Shown here: positions 35,532 to 44,886 of the stretch, piece after piece | Numbering within the stretch: position 1 is the first letter of the stretch | Layout of the letters: each line of letters begins with the position of its first letter | Assembly (NCBI RefSeq): GCF_014640615.1 | Contig: NZ_BMHH01000005.1 | Coordinates: forward strand, 124,001 to 188,000 | Direction: 5' to 3' | Length of the DNA stretch: 64,000 nucleotides | From: Paramesorhizobium endophyticum | GTDB taxonomy: Bacteria > Pseudomonadota > Alphaproteobacteria > Rhizobiales > Rhizobiaceae | Program-made: the position numbers and the translations under genes | The notes under the pieces: generated by a model | Databases searched by the model: none | Told to the model about the DNA's origin: nothing | The model's input: only the letters and a program-made list of their open reading frames with translations

Positions 35532-36086
35532 ATGCAATCGCATAAATCAAAATTCACCGCGCTGTTGCGCCGCTTCAGGCGCGACCGCAAGGGTACGACA
35601 GCGATCGAATTTTCGTTTCTGATCCTTCCTTTCCTGCTGCTCCTGTTCTCGATCATCGAAGTGTGCGTCAGCTTCATGGGGCAGCAGCTTTTGTCGAACG
35701 CGGTCGACCGGGCCGCCCGGCAATTGCGCACCGGCGAATTACGGGCGGCGGATGTGCAGGGCACCAAGCTGCGCGATCTCATCTGCGACCAGATCGAAAT
35801 CCTGATTCCTTCCGGCTGCCCCGGGCTCAGCGTGAACCTCCAATCCTACCAGACATTCGTGAGCGTGCCGAAAAGCGGCATCGTCAATGCGGCCGGGCAA
35901 TTGAGCCTCGGCAACAGGGTCGATCCCGGCGAGGCCTTGTCGATCAACCAGCTCAACGCGCTTTATCGCTGGCCGCTGCTCACCGATATCATGCGCCGGC
36001 AGTTGAGCGCCGCGAATAGCGACGGAACCTGGCCGCTCTTTGCGACCAACACCTGGCAGAACGAGCCTTTTCCGCTCGACCGGTGA
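35532..36086 (+). CDS. tadE: TadE-like pseudopilin
   Basis: A 184-residue minor pilin-like protein of the Tad system. Start MQSHKSKFTALLRRFRRDRK follows AGCCGGGGGA. The leader/hydrophobic region RKGTTAIEFSFLILPFLLLL (about residues 19-38) carries the Glu expected for CpaA processing, followed by SIIEVCVSFMGQQLLSNAVD and a globular C-terminal domain. It lies 33 bases before a second TadE-like gene. Confidence 0.92.
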   Translation: MQSHKSKFTALLRRFRRDRKGTTAIEFSFLILPFLLLLFSIIEVCVSFMGQQLLSNAVDRAARQLRTGELRAADVQGTKLRDLICDQIEILIPSGCPGLSVNLQSYQTFVSVPKSGIVNAAGQLSLGNRVDPGEALSINQLNALYRWPLLTDIMRRQLSAANSDGTWPLFATNTWQNEPFPLDR

Positions 36087-36119
36087 ATTTTTCGGGGATC
36101 AGGCCATAGGGGGCAAGCC

Positions 36120-36692
36120 ATGAAGATGACGGACAGTTTCAGCCGGTTCCTGCGCGATCGATCTGGCGTGGCGGCGGTGGAATTCGTGCTGGTCGCGCCG
36201 CTGATCATCCTTATCTATCTGGGCGCGGTGGAACTGAGCCAGGGCATAGAGATGAGCCGGAACGTCAACCGGACCTCCGGCATCGTCGCCAATCTCGTCG
36301 CCCAGCAATCGGTCATAAGAAAAAACCAGCTCGACGATATTCTCGAAATCGGCAAGGCGACGATGTATCCCTATAACCGCGACACGCCGAGCATCAGGGT
36401 AACGGCCATCCAGGTGGAGGCGACCCCTTCGTCGAACCCTTCCGCCACGGTCGCGTGGTCCTATGCCAATGGGAAACTCACGCGCGACGCCAAAGACAGC
36501 GACATCGCCATTCCCGCCTCGTTCCGGGTGGCGGGCATGTTTCTCGTCAAGGTCGATGTCGCCCTGAGCTATGTGCCGATAACCGTCTGGGGCTTGCGCA
36601 ATCTCGCATCGGTCAAGGGTGGCGTGCCGCTGGGCGAGACCTACTATTTCGCGCCAATCAATTCCGAAATCATCCTCTGCCCGGATTGCTGA
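36120..36692 (+). CDS. TadE/TadG-like pseudopilin
   Basis: A 190-residue pseudopilin-like protein, MKMTDSFSRFLRDRSGVAAV start, with the leader region SGVAAVEFVLVAPLIILIYL (about residues 15-34), the processing Glu, then GAVELSQGIEMSRNVNRTSG. It has the TadE layout; the vWA domain of true TadG is absent, so TadG, if present, lies elsewhere. It ends with a CPDC pair. It closes the plus-strand pilus unit, before a small palindrome. Confidence 0.87.
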   Translation: MKMTDSFSRFLRDRSGVAAVEFVLVAPLIILIYLGAVELSQGIEMSRNVNRTSGIVANLVAQQSVIRKNQLDDILEIGKATMYPYNRDTPSIRVTAIQVEATPSSNPSATVAWSYANGKLTRDAKDSDIAIPASFRVAGMFLVKVDVALSYVPITVWGLRNLASVKGGVPLGETYYFAPINSEIILCPDC

Positions 36693-36715
36693 AGGCGGCT
36701 TTCAGTTTTGCATGT

Positions 36716-36757
36716 CTTTATCCCAAAACCGGTTCCCACTTTTGGGAGACATGCCCT
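36716..36757. repeat. Small palindromic element, family E-like
   Basis: GTCTTTATCCCAAAACCGG, then CCCACTTTTGGGAGACATG: a hairpin between the TadE-like gene and the orphan binding-protein gene, where both end. Related form at 62116-62176. It may act as a bidirectional terminator. Confidence 0.75.
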
Positions 36758-37676
36758 ACAACTCCGCCTTCTGCCCGGTAATAGCCGACAGCATCTTCTG
36801 CGGCATGCGGTAATCATGCGGGCCGACGGCAACGAAACCGCCCCCATGCACCCGGTCGAGGAGGTCGTAGACCTCAGGGTCCTGCGTGGAAAGCGAGACC
36901 AGGAAACGGCGCAGGATCAGCTTTGCTTCCGGCGCCAGATTGCTGCGCACCGCGTGGGGACCATATCGCAGCAGCGAGGATTCCCAGGCGATCCGGTAGC
37001 TCCCCGCCTTCAGCCCCTGTTTCTTCAGACGCGCCAGCGTGCCGCCGCTCGGGGCCTTGTCGTCGCCGCTGGAGGGCACCCAGCCGAAGAAGCCATCGGC
37101 CTTGCCGGCGACGAACAGCTTTTCCGCATTTTCAAGCGAGCCGGCATTGATGAAGGTTTCGCGGACGGCATCGGTGTTCTGGCCGGAAACCATATAGGCC
37201 GAGACCGGCCCGAGCGACGCCGCTTTGGCCGCCTCGGCTGGCAGCGCGATCCGGACGCCCTTCATGTCCTCGTCACCGATGCCGGGGCGCAGCAGGAGGA
37301 TGGAGCGGATGCCGAGCGAGCCGTCAGTGCCCACCGGCGCGACCAGAGGCTCGACGCATTCGCACGAGGCGTAGGCGGCGGCGTAAGCGGCGGCGGTGTC
37401 GACCGCATAATCGACCCGCTCTGTCGCCTGCGCATCGACCAGCGCCGGAATATCGGGAAGCACCACCAGATCGACCGGCATGTCGAGCGCTTTCGAGTAA
37501 GCGGATTTCAGCTTTTCGACATCGGCAGGCGGAAGCTCGGCAACGCGCGGCGACGCCACGCCGATGCGGAACTGCCCCATCTCCTTGCGCCAGTCGGCAT
37601 GGGCGGCATTGGTCAATCCAAGAATGGCGATGCTGCCTAGAACCAGCAGTCTCGAAAAGGCATTGGCGGAAAGCAT
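36756..37676 (-). CDS. PhnD-like periplasmic binding protein (orphan)
   Basis: A 306-residue protein with a signal peptide (MLSANAFSRLLVLGSIAILG, cleavage near AAHADWR) and a PhnD/phosphonate-binding-protein-like domain, with FRIGVASPRVAELPPADVEK (about residues 36-55), LDMPVDLVVLPDIPALVDA, TERVDYAVDTAAAYAAAYA and LRRFLVSLSTQDPEVYDLLD. No permease or ATPase gene accompanies it. It lies beside the tad locus, convergent with it, and is divergent from deoB. Transport of a phosphorus compound is the family default; a sensory or pilus-associated role is possible here. Confidence 0.8.
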   Translation of the reverse strand: MLSANAFSRLLVLGSIAILGLTNAAHADWRKEMGQFRIGVASPRVAELPPADVEKLKSAYSKALDMPVDLVVLPDIPALVDAQATERVDYAVDTAAAYAAAYASCECVEPLVAPVGTDGSLGIRSILLLRPGIGDEDMKGVRIALPAEAAKAASLGPVSAYMVSGQNTDAVRETFINAGSLENAEKLFVAGKADGFFGWVPSSGDDKAPSGGTLARLKKQGLKAGSYRIAWESSLLRYGPHAVRSNLAPEAKLILRRFLVSLSTQDPEVYDLLDRVHGGGFVAVGPHDYRMPQKMLSAITGQKAEL

Positions 37677-37858
37677 TATCCAGAAACCCTCGATGGTTCC
37701 CACTTGGCTTTTTATGCATCGTTCGCCCTGTCCTCGATTGTGTGGGGCAAGGGTTAAAGCTCCGTTAACCATGATGAATTTTGCGTCGCCGGGCGCATGG
37801 TTTGTGTTCGGGCGGATTTTCTCCTATCTCTGGCGCCAAAAGATGGATGACCAACGCA

Positions 37859-39094
37859 ATGCCAAGAGCCTTTCTTTTCGTGCTTGATTCCTTCGGTATC
37901 GGCGGCGCGCCGGATGCAGGTGTGTTCGGCGATGCGGGGGCCGATACGCTCGGCCATATCGCGGCTGCCTGCGCCACCGGCGCGGGTGATCGTAACGGCC
38001 TGCGCTCCGGCCCGCTGAGCTTGCCGAACATGACCGCGCTGGGGCTCACCCAGGCGGCGGAGCTGGCGACAGGCAAAATTCCCGAAGGGCTTGACGGCGC
38101 GGTGCGCCCGAACGGACTCTGGGGCGCGGCGCAGGAGGTCTCGCGCGGCAAGGACACGCCCTCAGGCCATTGGGAGATTGCCGGGGTTCCCGTCTCCTTC
38201 GACTGGGGCTATTTCCCGCATACTATCCCCGCCTTTCCCGCCGATTTCCTTGTTGAGATCGCGCGGCGGACCGGCATATCAGGCACCCTCGCCAACTGCC
38301 ACGCATCGGGGACGGAAGTGGTCGAGCGCTTCGGCGAAGAGCATGTCGCGACCGGCAAGCCCATCTTCTACACCTCGACCGATTCCGTCCTGCAGATCGC
38401 GGCGCATGAGACGCATTTCGGTCTCGAGCGGCTATATGATCTCTGCGCCGTTGCTCGCGAACTGGTCGATCCCATGAATATCGGGCGCGTCATCGCGCGG
38501 CCCTTTACCGGCGAGACGGCGGCGACGTTCCAGCGCACCGGCAACCGCCGGGACTATTCGGTGCCGCCGCCTGAGCCGACCGTTCTCGACCGTCTGGCGG
38601 AGGCCGGGCACAAGGTGATCGGCGTGGGCAAGATCGGCGATATTTTCGCCCATCGAGGCGTCAGCGATGTGCGCAAGGCCAATGGCAACATGGCCCTGTT
38701 CGACGCGACGCTGCAAGCGATGAAGGACGCGCGCGACGGGGATCTCGTCTTCACCAATTTCGTCGATTTCGACATGCTCTACGGCCATCGCCGCGACGTG
38801 CCGGGCTATGCCGCCGCACTCGAAGCCTTCGACCGGCGTCTGCCGGAGGCCTATGCGCTGATGCGGTCGGGCGACATACTGATCCTTACCGCCGACCATG
38901 GCTGCGACCCGACCTGGCAAGGCACGGATCATACGCGCGAGCGGGTGCCGGTGCTGACCTGCGGCGCGGGAGCGGGCGAAATCGGCATCCTCCCAACCTT
39001 TGCCGATATCGGCGAGACGGTGGCCGCCCATCTGAAGATCGCCCCTGGCAAGCATGGCAAGAGCTTCCTCAAGCCGGAACAGACCAATGCCTGA
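37859..39094 (+). CDS. deoB: Phosphopentomutase
   Basis: Interconverts ribose (or deoxyribose) 1- and 5-phosphates in nucleoside salvage; cytosolic alkaline-phosphatase-superfamily enzyme. 411 residues from [20 protein letters not shown], with metal ligands expected at Asp in VLDSFGIGG (about residue 9), [10 protein letters not shown] (about residues 95-104), the HASGTE region, [13 protein letters not shown] (about 301-313), and [19 protein letters not shown] (about 344-362). The frame begins upstream, but homology starts here; an ATG at 37847 adds MTNA. It overlaps mutM by 8 bases. Confidence 0.96.
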   Translation: MPRAFLFVLDSFGIGGAPDAGVFGDAGADTLGHIAAACATGAGDRNGLRSGPLSLPNMTALGLTQAAELATGKIPEGLDGAVRPNGLWGAAQEVSRGKDTPSGHWEIAGVPVSFDWGYFPHTIPAFPADFLVEIARRTGISGTLANCHASGTEVVERFGEEHVATGKPIFYTSTDSVLQIAAHETHFGLERLYDLCAVARELVDPMNIGRVIARPFTGETAATFQRTGNRRDYSVPPPEPTVLDRLAEAGHKVIGVGKIGDIFAHRGVSDVRKANGNMALFDATLQAMKDARDGDLVFTNFVDFDMLYGHRRDVPGYAAALEAFDRRLPEAYALMRSGDILILTADHGCDPTWQGTDHTRERVPVLTCGAGAGEIGILPTFADIGETVAAHLKIAPGKHGKSFLKPEQTNA

Positions 39095-39965
39095 ACTCCC
39101 CGAGGTGGAAACCGTCCGGCGCGGGCTGGAGCCTGTCATGGAGGGCGCGCGGATCGTCTCCGTCGAACAGCGGCGGCCAGATTTGCGCTTTCCCTTTCCG
39201 GAGCGCTTCGCGGAGCGGCTTCAGAACCGCCGCATCGAGGCGCTGGGGCGGCGGGCGAAATATCTGACCATGCATCTCGACGATGGGCTTTCGGTCATCA
39301 GCCATCTCGGCATGTCGGGTTCCTACCGCATCGAGATCGACGACACGGCTGACGCGCCGGGCGCGTTCCACCACGACCGCTCGAAAAATGGAGCGCATGA
39401 CCACCTTGTTCTGCATATCGAGCGCAAGAAGGGTGGCGCCGCCCGCATCGTCTATAACGATCCGCGGCGCTTCGGCTTCATCGTGCTGGCGGAGCCGGGG
39501 GAACTCGACAGCCACCCGATGCTGAGCGGCCTCGGCATCGAGCCGACCGGCAACGCGCTTTCCGGCGAACTCCTCGCGCGCCTCTTCGCGAACAGGCGAG
39601 CGCCGCTGAAAACCGCGCTTCTCGATCAGCGTCTTATCGCAGGACTCGGCAACATCTATGTCTGCGAGGCGCTCTGGCGGGCGGGCCTTCTGCCGACGCG
39701 GGAGGCGGGAAGCCTTGGGGACGCCACGCAGGCCGACGCGCTCGCCATCGCTATCCGCGAGGTCATCGCGGAGGCAATCGCGGCGGGCGGCTCGACCTTG
39801 CGCGACCATCGCCAGGCCGATGGCACGCTCGGCTATTTCCAGCACCGTTTTTCCGTCTATGATCGCGAGGGAGCGCCCTGCCCGCGCGCGGGCTGCGGCG
39901 GCACCATAGCGCGCATCGTGCAGAGCGGGCGTTCGACCTTCTTCTGCGCCCGCTGCCAGCGTTGA
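39087..39965 (+). CDS. mutM: Formamidopyrimidine-DNA glycosylase
   Basis: Removes 8-oxoguanine and ring-opened purines and cuts the abasic site. Start [13 protein letters not shown] places the catalytic Pro2 and Glu3 correctly. 292 residues: N-terminal glycosylase domain, H2TH region around [20 protein letters not shown] (about residues 178-197), Lys in the DxxLP-like segment is in [12 protein letters not shown], and the C4 zinc finger [20 protein letters not shown] ends CARCQR. It overlaps deoB by 8 bases, so the two are coupled; an odd pair metabolically, and possibly just compact spacing. Confidence 0.97.
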   Translation: MPELPEVETVRRGLEPVMEGARIVSVEQRRPDLRFPFPERFAERLQNRRIEALGRRAKYLTMHLDDGLSVISHLGMSGSYRIEIDDTADAPGAFHHDRSKNGAHDHLVLHIERKKGGAARIVYNDPRRFGFIVLAEPGELDSHPMLSGLGIEPTGNALSGELLARLFANRRAPLKTALLDQRLIAGLGNIYVCEALWRAGLLPTREAGSLGDATQADALAIAIREVIAEAIAAGGSTLRDHRQADGTLGYFQHRFSVYDREGAPCPRAGCGGTIARIVQSGRSTFFCARCQR

Positions 39966-39967
39966 AA

Positions 39968-40011
39968 GCAAGTCCAGGAAAAGTGTGAAGCGGCTTTCCG
40001 TCCGGACTTGC
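39968..40011. repeat. Small palindromic element, GCAAGTCC type (copy 1)
   Basis: GCAAGTCCAGGAAAAGTG, a short middle, then CTTTCCGTCCGGACTTGC: an imperfect hairpin in the mutM to enoyl-CoA hydratase gap. Related elements at 49877-49944 and 57321-57360. Confidence 0.8.
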
Positions 40012-40041
40012 GAAAGGTAAAGAATCAAGGGAGGTTCCGCC

Positions 40042-40815
40042 ATGGTTTATGAGAACATTATCGTCGAAACCTTCGGGCCGGTCGGCCTCATCAGGCTCAA
40101 TCGCCCGCAGGCGCTCAATGCCCTAAACTCCGCGCTCCTTGGCGAACTCAATGCCGCGCTTGCCGATTTCGACGCCGACGAGGGAACCGGCGCGATCGTG
40201 CTCACCGGCTCGGAGAAGGCCTTCGCCGCCGGGGCGGACATCAAGGAAATGCAGCCGCTCGAATTCGCCGATGCCTATAAGAACAATTTTCTTGGTGACT
40301 GGGAGGCCATCACCCACGCACGCAAGCCGGTCATCGCGGCGGTGGCGGGCTATGCGCTCGGCGGCGGCTGCGAGCTTGCCATGATGTGCGATTTCATCAT
40401 CGCGGCAAAGACGGCGAGATTCGGCCAGCCGGAAATCACACTCGGCATCATGCCCGGCATGGGCGGCACGCAGCGGCTCGCCCGTTTCGTCGGCAAGGCC
40501 AAGGCGATGGATCTGGTCCTCACTGGGCGGATCATGGATGCCGACGAGGCGGAGCGCGCGGGGCTGGTGGCGCGCGTGGTGGCTAGCGAGGAACTGCTCG
40601 ACGAGGCGATCAAGGCCGCGACCAGAATCGCCTCCTTCTCGCGTCCCGCCGTCATGATGGCCAAGGAGACGGTCGATCGCGCCTATGAGACGACGCTCAG
40701 CGAGGGCTTGCGCTTCGAGCGGCGGCTCTTCCACTCCATGTTTGCGCTCGAAGACCAGAAGGAAGGCATGAGCGCTTTCGTCGAGAAACGGACGCCCTCC
40801 TTCAAGCATCGATAA
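40042..40815 (+). CDS. Enoyl-CoA hydratase
   Basis: Hydrates trans-2-enoyl-CoA in beta-oxidation. 257 residues of the crotonase superfamily: oxyanion-hole regions [14 protein letters not shown] (about residues 62-75) and [20 protein letters not shown] (about 98-117), with the catalytic-type Glu in [20 protein letters not shown] (about 132-151), where GMGGTQRL is characteristic. GGGAGG precedes the ATG. It is between mutM and rpsT, a commonly retained Rhizobiales order near dnaA. Chain-length preference is not visible. Confidence 0.95.
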   Translation: MVYENIIVETFGPVGLIRLNRPQALNALNSALLGELNAALADFDADEGTGAIVLTGSEKAFAAGADIKEMQPLEFADAYKNNFLGDWEAITHARKPVIAAVAGYALGGGCELAMMCDFIIAAKTARFGQPEITLGIMPGMGGTQRLARFVGKAKAMDLVLTGRIMDADEAERAGLVARVVASEELLDEAIKAATRIASFSRPAVMMAKETVDRAYETTLSEGLRFERRLFHSMFALEDQKEGMSAFVEKRTPSFKHR

Positions 40816-40828
40816 GGGCGATATTCGA

Positions 40829-40857
40829 TTGACGTCTGTGGAAAGCTGATCTATAAG
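40829..40857 (+). promoter_or_regulatory. Sigma70-type promoter of rpsT
   Basis: TTGACG (40829-40834), exactly 17 bases, then TATAAG (40852-40857), close to the consensus spacing and hexamers. It lies about 88 bases before the rpsT start codon, after the stop of the enoyl-CoA hydratase gene. Confidence 0.75.
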
Positions 40858-40944
40858 CCGCCCACGGTTTGGCTGCCTCCTGGGCGGCCCATATGGTTTC
40901 ACGCCCGGCAGCGGCCGGATAGCTGACAGAAAAGAGAGGCATTC

Positions 40945-41214
40945 ATGGCCAACACTCCTTCGGCCAAGAAAGCGGTGCGCAAGATCGAAGCCCGCACGGA
41001 AGTCAACAAGGCTCGCCGTTCGCGCGTGCGCACCTTCCTGCGCAAGTTCGAAGACGCCGTGGCAAGCGGCAACAAGACGGCCGCCGAGGCTGCCTTCAAG
41101 GCTGCCGAGCCGGAAGTGATGCGCGCCGCCAGCAAGGGCGTGGTGCACAAGAACACCGCTTCCCGCAAGATCTCCCGTCTGGCCAAGCGCCTGAAGGGCA
41201 TGGCTGCCGCCTGA
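40945..41214 (+). CDS. rpsT: 30S ribosomal protein S20
   Basis: A small-subunit protein that binds 16S rRNA early in assembly. 89 residues: [20 protein letters not shown] start, Lys/Arg-rich helices throughout, and the S20 features [19 protein letters not shown] (about residues 20-38) and [20 protein letters not shown] near the end. GAGAGG lies 8 bases before the ATG. It has its own promoter and terminator and precedes the dnaA region. Confidence 0.98.
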   Translation: MANTPSAKKAVRKIEARTEVNKARRSRVRTFLRKFEDAVASGNKTAAEAAFKAAEPEVMRAASKGVVHKNTASRKISRLAKRLKGMAAA

Positions 41215-41240
41215 TCATTATTTCTTCATAGCCTAAATAG

Positions 41241-41270
41241 AACCCGGCTTATCATTAGCCGGGTTTTTTA
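41241..41270 (+). terminator. Rho-independent terminator of rpsT
   Basis: AACCCGGCT / AGCCGGGTT stem around TATCATT with a run of T after it, 27 bases beyond the rpsT stop. Confidence 0.95.
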
Positions 41271-42023
41271 TTTGCGCGCGAAAACCTTGGTTAACGCCGG
41301 GCTCGCGCCGATGCCTTTGCGTATCCGCGAAGGTAATATTTATGTAAAAAATCATTTGCGAAAAAAAGAATGAACGCTCCGATTTATTTAGGCTTTTCAA
41401 ACACTTGTGCCGCAATATCCACAGATATCCACAGGCAGGCGAAGAATCCCCGGCAGGCTAAAATGTCAAGCAATTTTTTAAAATTTTTTTCCAGTCCGCG
41501 GGCCACATGCGCCCGAAAAATTGGGGGCGGAAAAACGCTTTGAATCCGAACGGCTTATCACATTAACCATGATGCGGATGCCTTGAGGGAAGGCCTTGGC
41601 GAGGGCCAAAGGCTTAAAAAACGGTAACCTTCGCACTTGCCCTTGCCGCCCTGGGTTTTGTAATGTCCTCCCCATCGAGAGGGATGGGCCACGGGCCCAG
41701 GTCAGCAAAAAACAACTGTTCCAAACGAACGCAGGCAAGGTCTGCGAACGAAGTTCCATTGTCGAAACAAGGTGATGGCAAAGAGGGATGCAGGGGGTAA
41801 GGTTCACCATTAACCGGGCGTTAACCGGAACAAACATTTGCGCGGCAAATGAAAATTTGAACGGTTGTTGAAAGGCGGCATTCAGGCAATCAGCAACGGG
41901 CGGAGGGAGAGTGAGTCGTAAAGACCAGCCGGAGCAAGCTGGACGATACGGGTCGGGTGGACCCAGGGAATAACAAGAAGTGCCGGGAACGGCGCGCCGG
42001 AAAAGAATGACAGGCGAGGCAAG
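41271..42023. promoter_or_regulatory. dnaA upstream region with DnaA-box-like sites
   Basis: About 750 bases without a credible gene. Two DnaA-box-like ATATCCACA words (41415-41423 and 41425-41433) occur in direct repeat at ten-base spacing, followed by an A/T run at about 41468-41491 (AATTTTTTAAAATTTTTTTC) and GGTTAAC-type words (TTAACC) at several places. A further TTATCACAT is near 41550. The layout fits dnaA autoregulation and could also serve as an origin, but Rhizobiales chromosomal origins are often near hemE, so oriC is not claimed. Confidence 0.55.
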
Positions 42024-43577
42024 ATGATTTTGAGCAGCAAGGCGACCGAAGCGATGCGCAATGAGGCGTACAATTCCGCCATTCCGGCACTACCAGTTTC
42101 AGGCTCCGAGAGGGACGTAATGGATGCGAATGGCGAAGCCGCTTTCGAACGGCTGATGAGCAAGCTGAAGGCGCGTGTCGGCAGCGAGATTTATTCCAGC
42201 TGGTTCGGACGTCTGAAGCTCGATGAGATTTCGAAGAGCGTTGTCCGCCTTTCCGTTCCGACCGCCTTCCTGCGTTCCTGGATCAACAATCATTATTCCG
42301 AGCTCCTGACCCAGCTCTGGCAGGAAGAGAACGACCAGATCCTCAAGGTGGAGGTCGTGGTGCGCAGCGTCAGTCGCGCCGCCCGAGCGCCTTTGACCCA
42401 GCCTTCGGGCGATATCATGGAAACGCGCACGCCGGTTCGTGAAAAGATCGTCTTCCCGGTCGGCCAGTCCAACGCCGACAAGCGTATGGCGCCCGTCGCC
42501 GCCGAGGGCGCCAACCAGAGTTCCGTGCTGGGCTCGCCGCTCGATCCGCGCTACACATTCGACAGCTTCGTCGACGGCGCGTCGAACCGTGTCGTACTAG
42601 CCGCCGCACGCACCATTGCGGAAGCCGGCTCCAGCGCCGTGCGCTTCAACCCGCTGTTCATCCATGCCTCCGTCGGCCTCGGGAAAACACATCTGCTGCA
42701 GGCGATCGCCGCCGCCGCGCTGAAACGCCAGGAAAAGGCGCGCGTCGTCTATCTCACGGCGGAATATTTCATGTGGCGCTTCGCCACCGCCATTCGCGAC
42801 AACAACGCCCTCTCCTTCAAGGAGCAACTGCGCGACATCGACCTTCTCATCATCGACGACATGCAGTTTCTGCAGGGCAAGTCGATACAGCACGAGTTCT
42901 GCCATCTCCTCAACACGCTGCTCGACAGCGCCAAGCAGGTGGTGGTGGCGGCGGATCGCCCGCCCGCAGAGCTGGAATCGCTCGATGTGCGTGTGCGCTC
43001 GCGCCTTCAGGGTGGCGTCGCGCTCGAAATCGCCGCGCCCGATTATGAGATGCGGCTGGAAATCCTGAAGCGCCGGCTTGCCGCCGCCAAGGTCGAGGAC
43101 CAGAGCCTCGACATTCCCGAAGATATCCTCGCCCATGTGGCGCAGACCGTCACCGGCTCGGGCCGCGAGTTGGAAGGCGCTTTCAATCAACTCATCTTCC
43201 GCCAGTCCTTCGAGCCCAATCTTTCCATCGACCGCGTCGATGAACTGCTCGGCCATCTGACCCGCGCAGGCGAGCCGAAGCGCATCCGCATCGAGGAAAT
43301 CCAGCGCATCGTCGCGCGACATTACAACGTATCCAAGCAGGACCTTCTCTCCAACCGGCGCACGCGCACCATCGTGAAGCCGCGCCAGGTGGCGATGTAT
43401 CTCGCCAAGATGCTGACGCTGCGCTCACTCCCCGAAATCGGCCGCCGCTTCGGCGGGCGCGACCACACCACCGTGCTTCACGCGGTGCGTAAAGTGGAGG
43501 ACATGGTCGGCGCCGACCAGAAGCTGGCGCAGGAGCTGGAGCTGCTCAAGCGGCTCATCAACGACCAGGCCGCGTGA
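42024..43577 (+). CDS. dnaA: Chromosomal replication initiator DnaA
   Basis: AAA+ protein that melts the origin and also regulates transcription. 517 residues from the first ATG (GAGGCAAG just before it); an ATG at 42120 ([15 protein letters not shown]) has a stronger GAGAGGGA site and would give 485 residues, closer to most homologues. Domain I is around [20 protein letters not shown], the AAA+ domain has [14 protein letters not shown] (Walker A, about residues 216-229) and [15 protein letters not shown] (Walker B, about 273-287), and the DNA-binding domain IV has [20 protein letters not shown] near the C-terminus. It is upstream of dnaN and recF. Confidence 0.97.
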   Translation: MILSSKATEAMRNEAYNSAIPALPVSGSERDVMDANGEAAFERLMSKLKARVGSEIYSSWFGRLKLDEISKSVVRLSVPTAFLRSWINNHYSELLTQLWQEENDQILKVEVVVRSVSRAARAPLTQPSGDIMETRTPVREKIVFPVGQSNADKRMAPVAAEGANQSSVLGSPLDPRYTFDSFVDGASNRVVLAAARTIAEAGSSAVRFNPLFIHASVGLGKTHLLQAIAAAALKRQEKARVVYLTAEYFMWRFATAIRDNNALSFKEQLRDIDLLIIDDMQFLQGKSIQHEFCHLLNTLLDSAKQVVVAADRPPAELESLDVRVRSRLQGGVALEIAAPDYEMRLEILKRRLAAAKVEDQSLDIPEDILAHVAQTVTGSGRELEGAFNQLIFRQSFEPNLSIDRVDELLGHLTRAGEPKRIRIEEIQRIVARHYNVSKQDLLSNRRTRTIVKPRQVAMYLAKMLTLRSLPEIGRRFGGRDHTTVLHAVRKVEDMVGADQKLAQELELLKRLINDQAA

Positions 43578-43594
43578 TCAACCAGAACAAACGG

Positions 43595-43652
43595 TTATCA
43601 ACAGAAAGCAGGCCTGGGCAGAGAGCATGATCTCTCCCGGGCTTGCTTTTAT
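43595..43652 (+). terminator. DnaA-box-like word and imperfect terminator hairpin after dnaA
   Basis: TTATCAACA (43595-43603) resembles a DnaA box. It is followed by an imperfect long stem, AAAGCAGGCCTGGGCAGAGAG against CTCTCCCGGGCTTGCTTTT, ending in T-rich sequence. The hairpin is less perfect than the rpsT one, so partial read-through into dnaN is plausible. Confidence 0.55.
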
Positions 43653-43765
43653 GCCCCGGTTTCTGCCACTTTACACTCCCTTGGGGCGTGGTTCTCCCGC
43701 CCGTTCCGCAGGCGGAGCCGCCATTGGCCGGCCTGCCGGTCAGCAGTTAGTGAGTCCGGTCCATC

Positions 43766-44884
43766 ATGCGTGTCGCTCTCGAACGTTCCAATCTCCTGAA
43801 GTCGCTCAACCACGTTCACCGCGTCGTCGAGCGGCGCAATACCATACCCATCCTGTCGAACGTGCTGCTCAATGCCGATGGCGCGAGCCTCAAGATGAAG
43901 GCGACGGACCTCGACCTGGAGATCACCGAGGCGACCCCGGCGCAGGTCGAGCAGGCAGGCGCCACCACCGTGCCCGCGCATCTGCTCTACGACATCGTGC
44001 GCAAGCTGCCCGACGGGGCGGAAGTGCTGCTCGCCACCAATCCCGACGGCAATTCGATGGCTGTCTCTTCCGGGCGCTCGAATTTCCGGCTGCAATGCCT
44101 GCCGCAATCGGATTTTCCTGAGCTTACCGCCGGGTCCTTCAGCCATACGTTCCAGCTGCCCGCGACGGCTTTGAAGCGGCTTATCGACCGCACGCAATTC
44201 GCCATTTCCACCGAGGAAACGCGATATTACCTCAACGGCATCTATCTGCATTCCATCGAAGACAATGGCGCGCTCAAGCTGCGCGCCGTGGCGACCGATG
44301 GGCATCGCCTGGCGCGCGCTGAACTGGAGGCGCCGGCCGGCTGCGAGGGCATGCCCGGCATCATCATTCCGCGCAAGACGGTCGCCGAACTGCAGAAGCT
44401 GATGGACGACCCGGAACTGACCGTCACGGTCGAGCTTTCCGAATCCAAGATCCGCTTCACCATCGGCTCCGTGGTCCTGACCTCGAAGCTGATCGACGGC
44501 ACCTTCCCGGATTACCAGCGCGTCATCCCGCTGGGCAATGACAAGAAGCTGACCATCGACCGGCAGAGCTTCGCCGCCGCCGTCGATCGCGTCTCGACCA
44601 TTTCGAGCGAGCGCGGCCGCGCCGTAAAGCTGGCCATAGCCGACGGGCAATTGACGCTCACCGTCAATAATCCCGATTCCGGCAGCGCCACGGACGAACT
44701 GCCCGCCGAATACGACGCCGACGCCATCGAGATCGGCTTCAACTCCAAATATCTGCTCGACATCACCTCGCAGCTCTCCGGCAGCAATGCCATCTTCCTG
44801 CTGGCGGATGCCGGATCGCCGACCCTGGTGCGCGACACCGGCGACGAGGACGCGCTCTACGTGCTGATGCCGATGCGCGTCTGA
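43766..44884 (+). CDS. dnaN: DNA polymerase III beta clamp
   Basis: Ring-shaped sliding clamp that holds polymerase on DNA. 372 residues in three repeated domains, beginning MRVALERSNLLKSLNHVHRV, with RRNTIPILSNVLLNADGASL (about residues 24-43), the middle domain GIYLHSIEDNGALKLRAVAT and the clamp C-terminus ending YVLMPMRV, the loop that pairs in the dimer. Length and end match the family. It is 188 bases after dnaA and 2 bases before recF, the usual dnaA-dnaN-recF order. Confidence 0.98.
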   Translation: MRVALERSNLLKSLNHVHRVVERRNTIPILSNVLLNADGASLKMKATDLDLEITEATPAQVEQAGATTVPAHLLYDIVRKLPDGAEVLLATNPDGNSMAVSSGRSNFRLQCLPQSDFPELTAGSFSHTFQLPATALKRLIDRTQFAISTEETRYYLNGIYLHSIEDNGALKLRAVATDGHRLARAELEAPAGCEGMPGIIIPRKTVAELQKLMDDPELTVTVELSESKIRFTIGSVVLTSKLIDGTFPDYQRVIPLGNDKKLTIDRQSFAAAVDRVSTISSERGRAVKLAIADGQLTLTVNNPDSGSATDELPAEYDADAIEIGFNSKYLLDITSQLSGSNAIFLLADAGSPTLVRDTGDEDALYVLMPMRV

Positions 44885-44886
44885 CC

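Noticed and set aside
36120-36692. Calling this gene TadG
   Set aside because: The vWA domain and length of TadG are missing; it is TadE-like.
41271-42023. A definite chromosomal origin before dnaA
   Set aside because: Only two box-like words are seen and origins in Rhizobiales are often not next to dnaA, so it is given only as a possibility.
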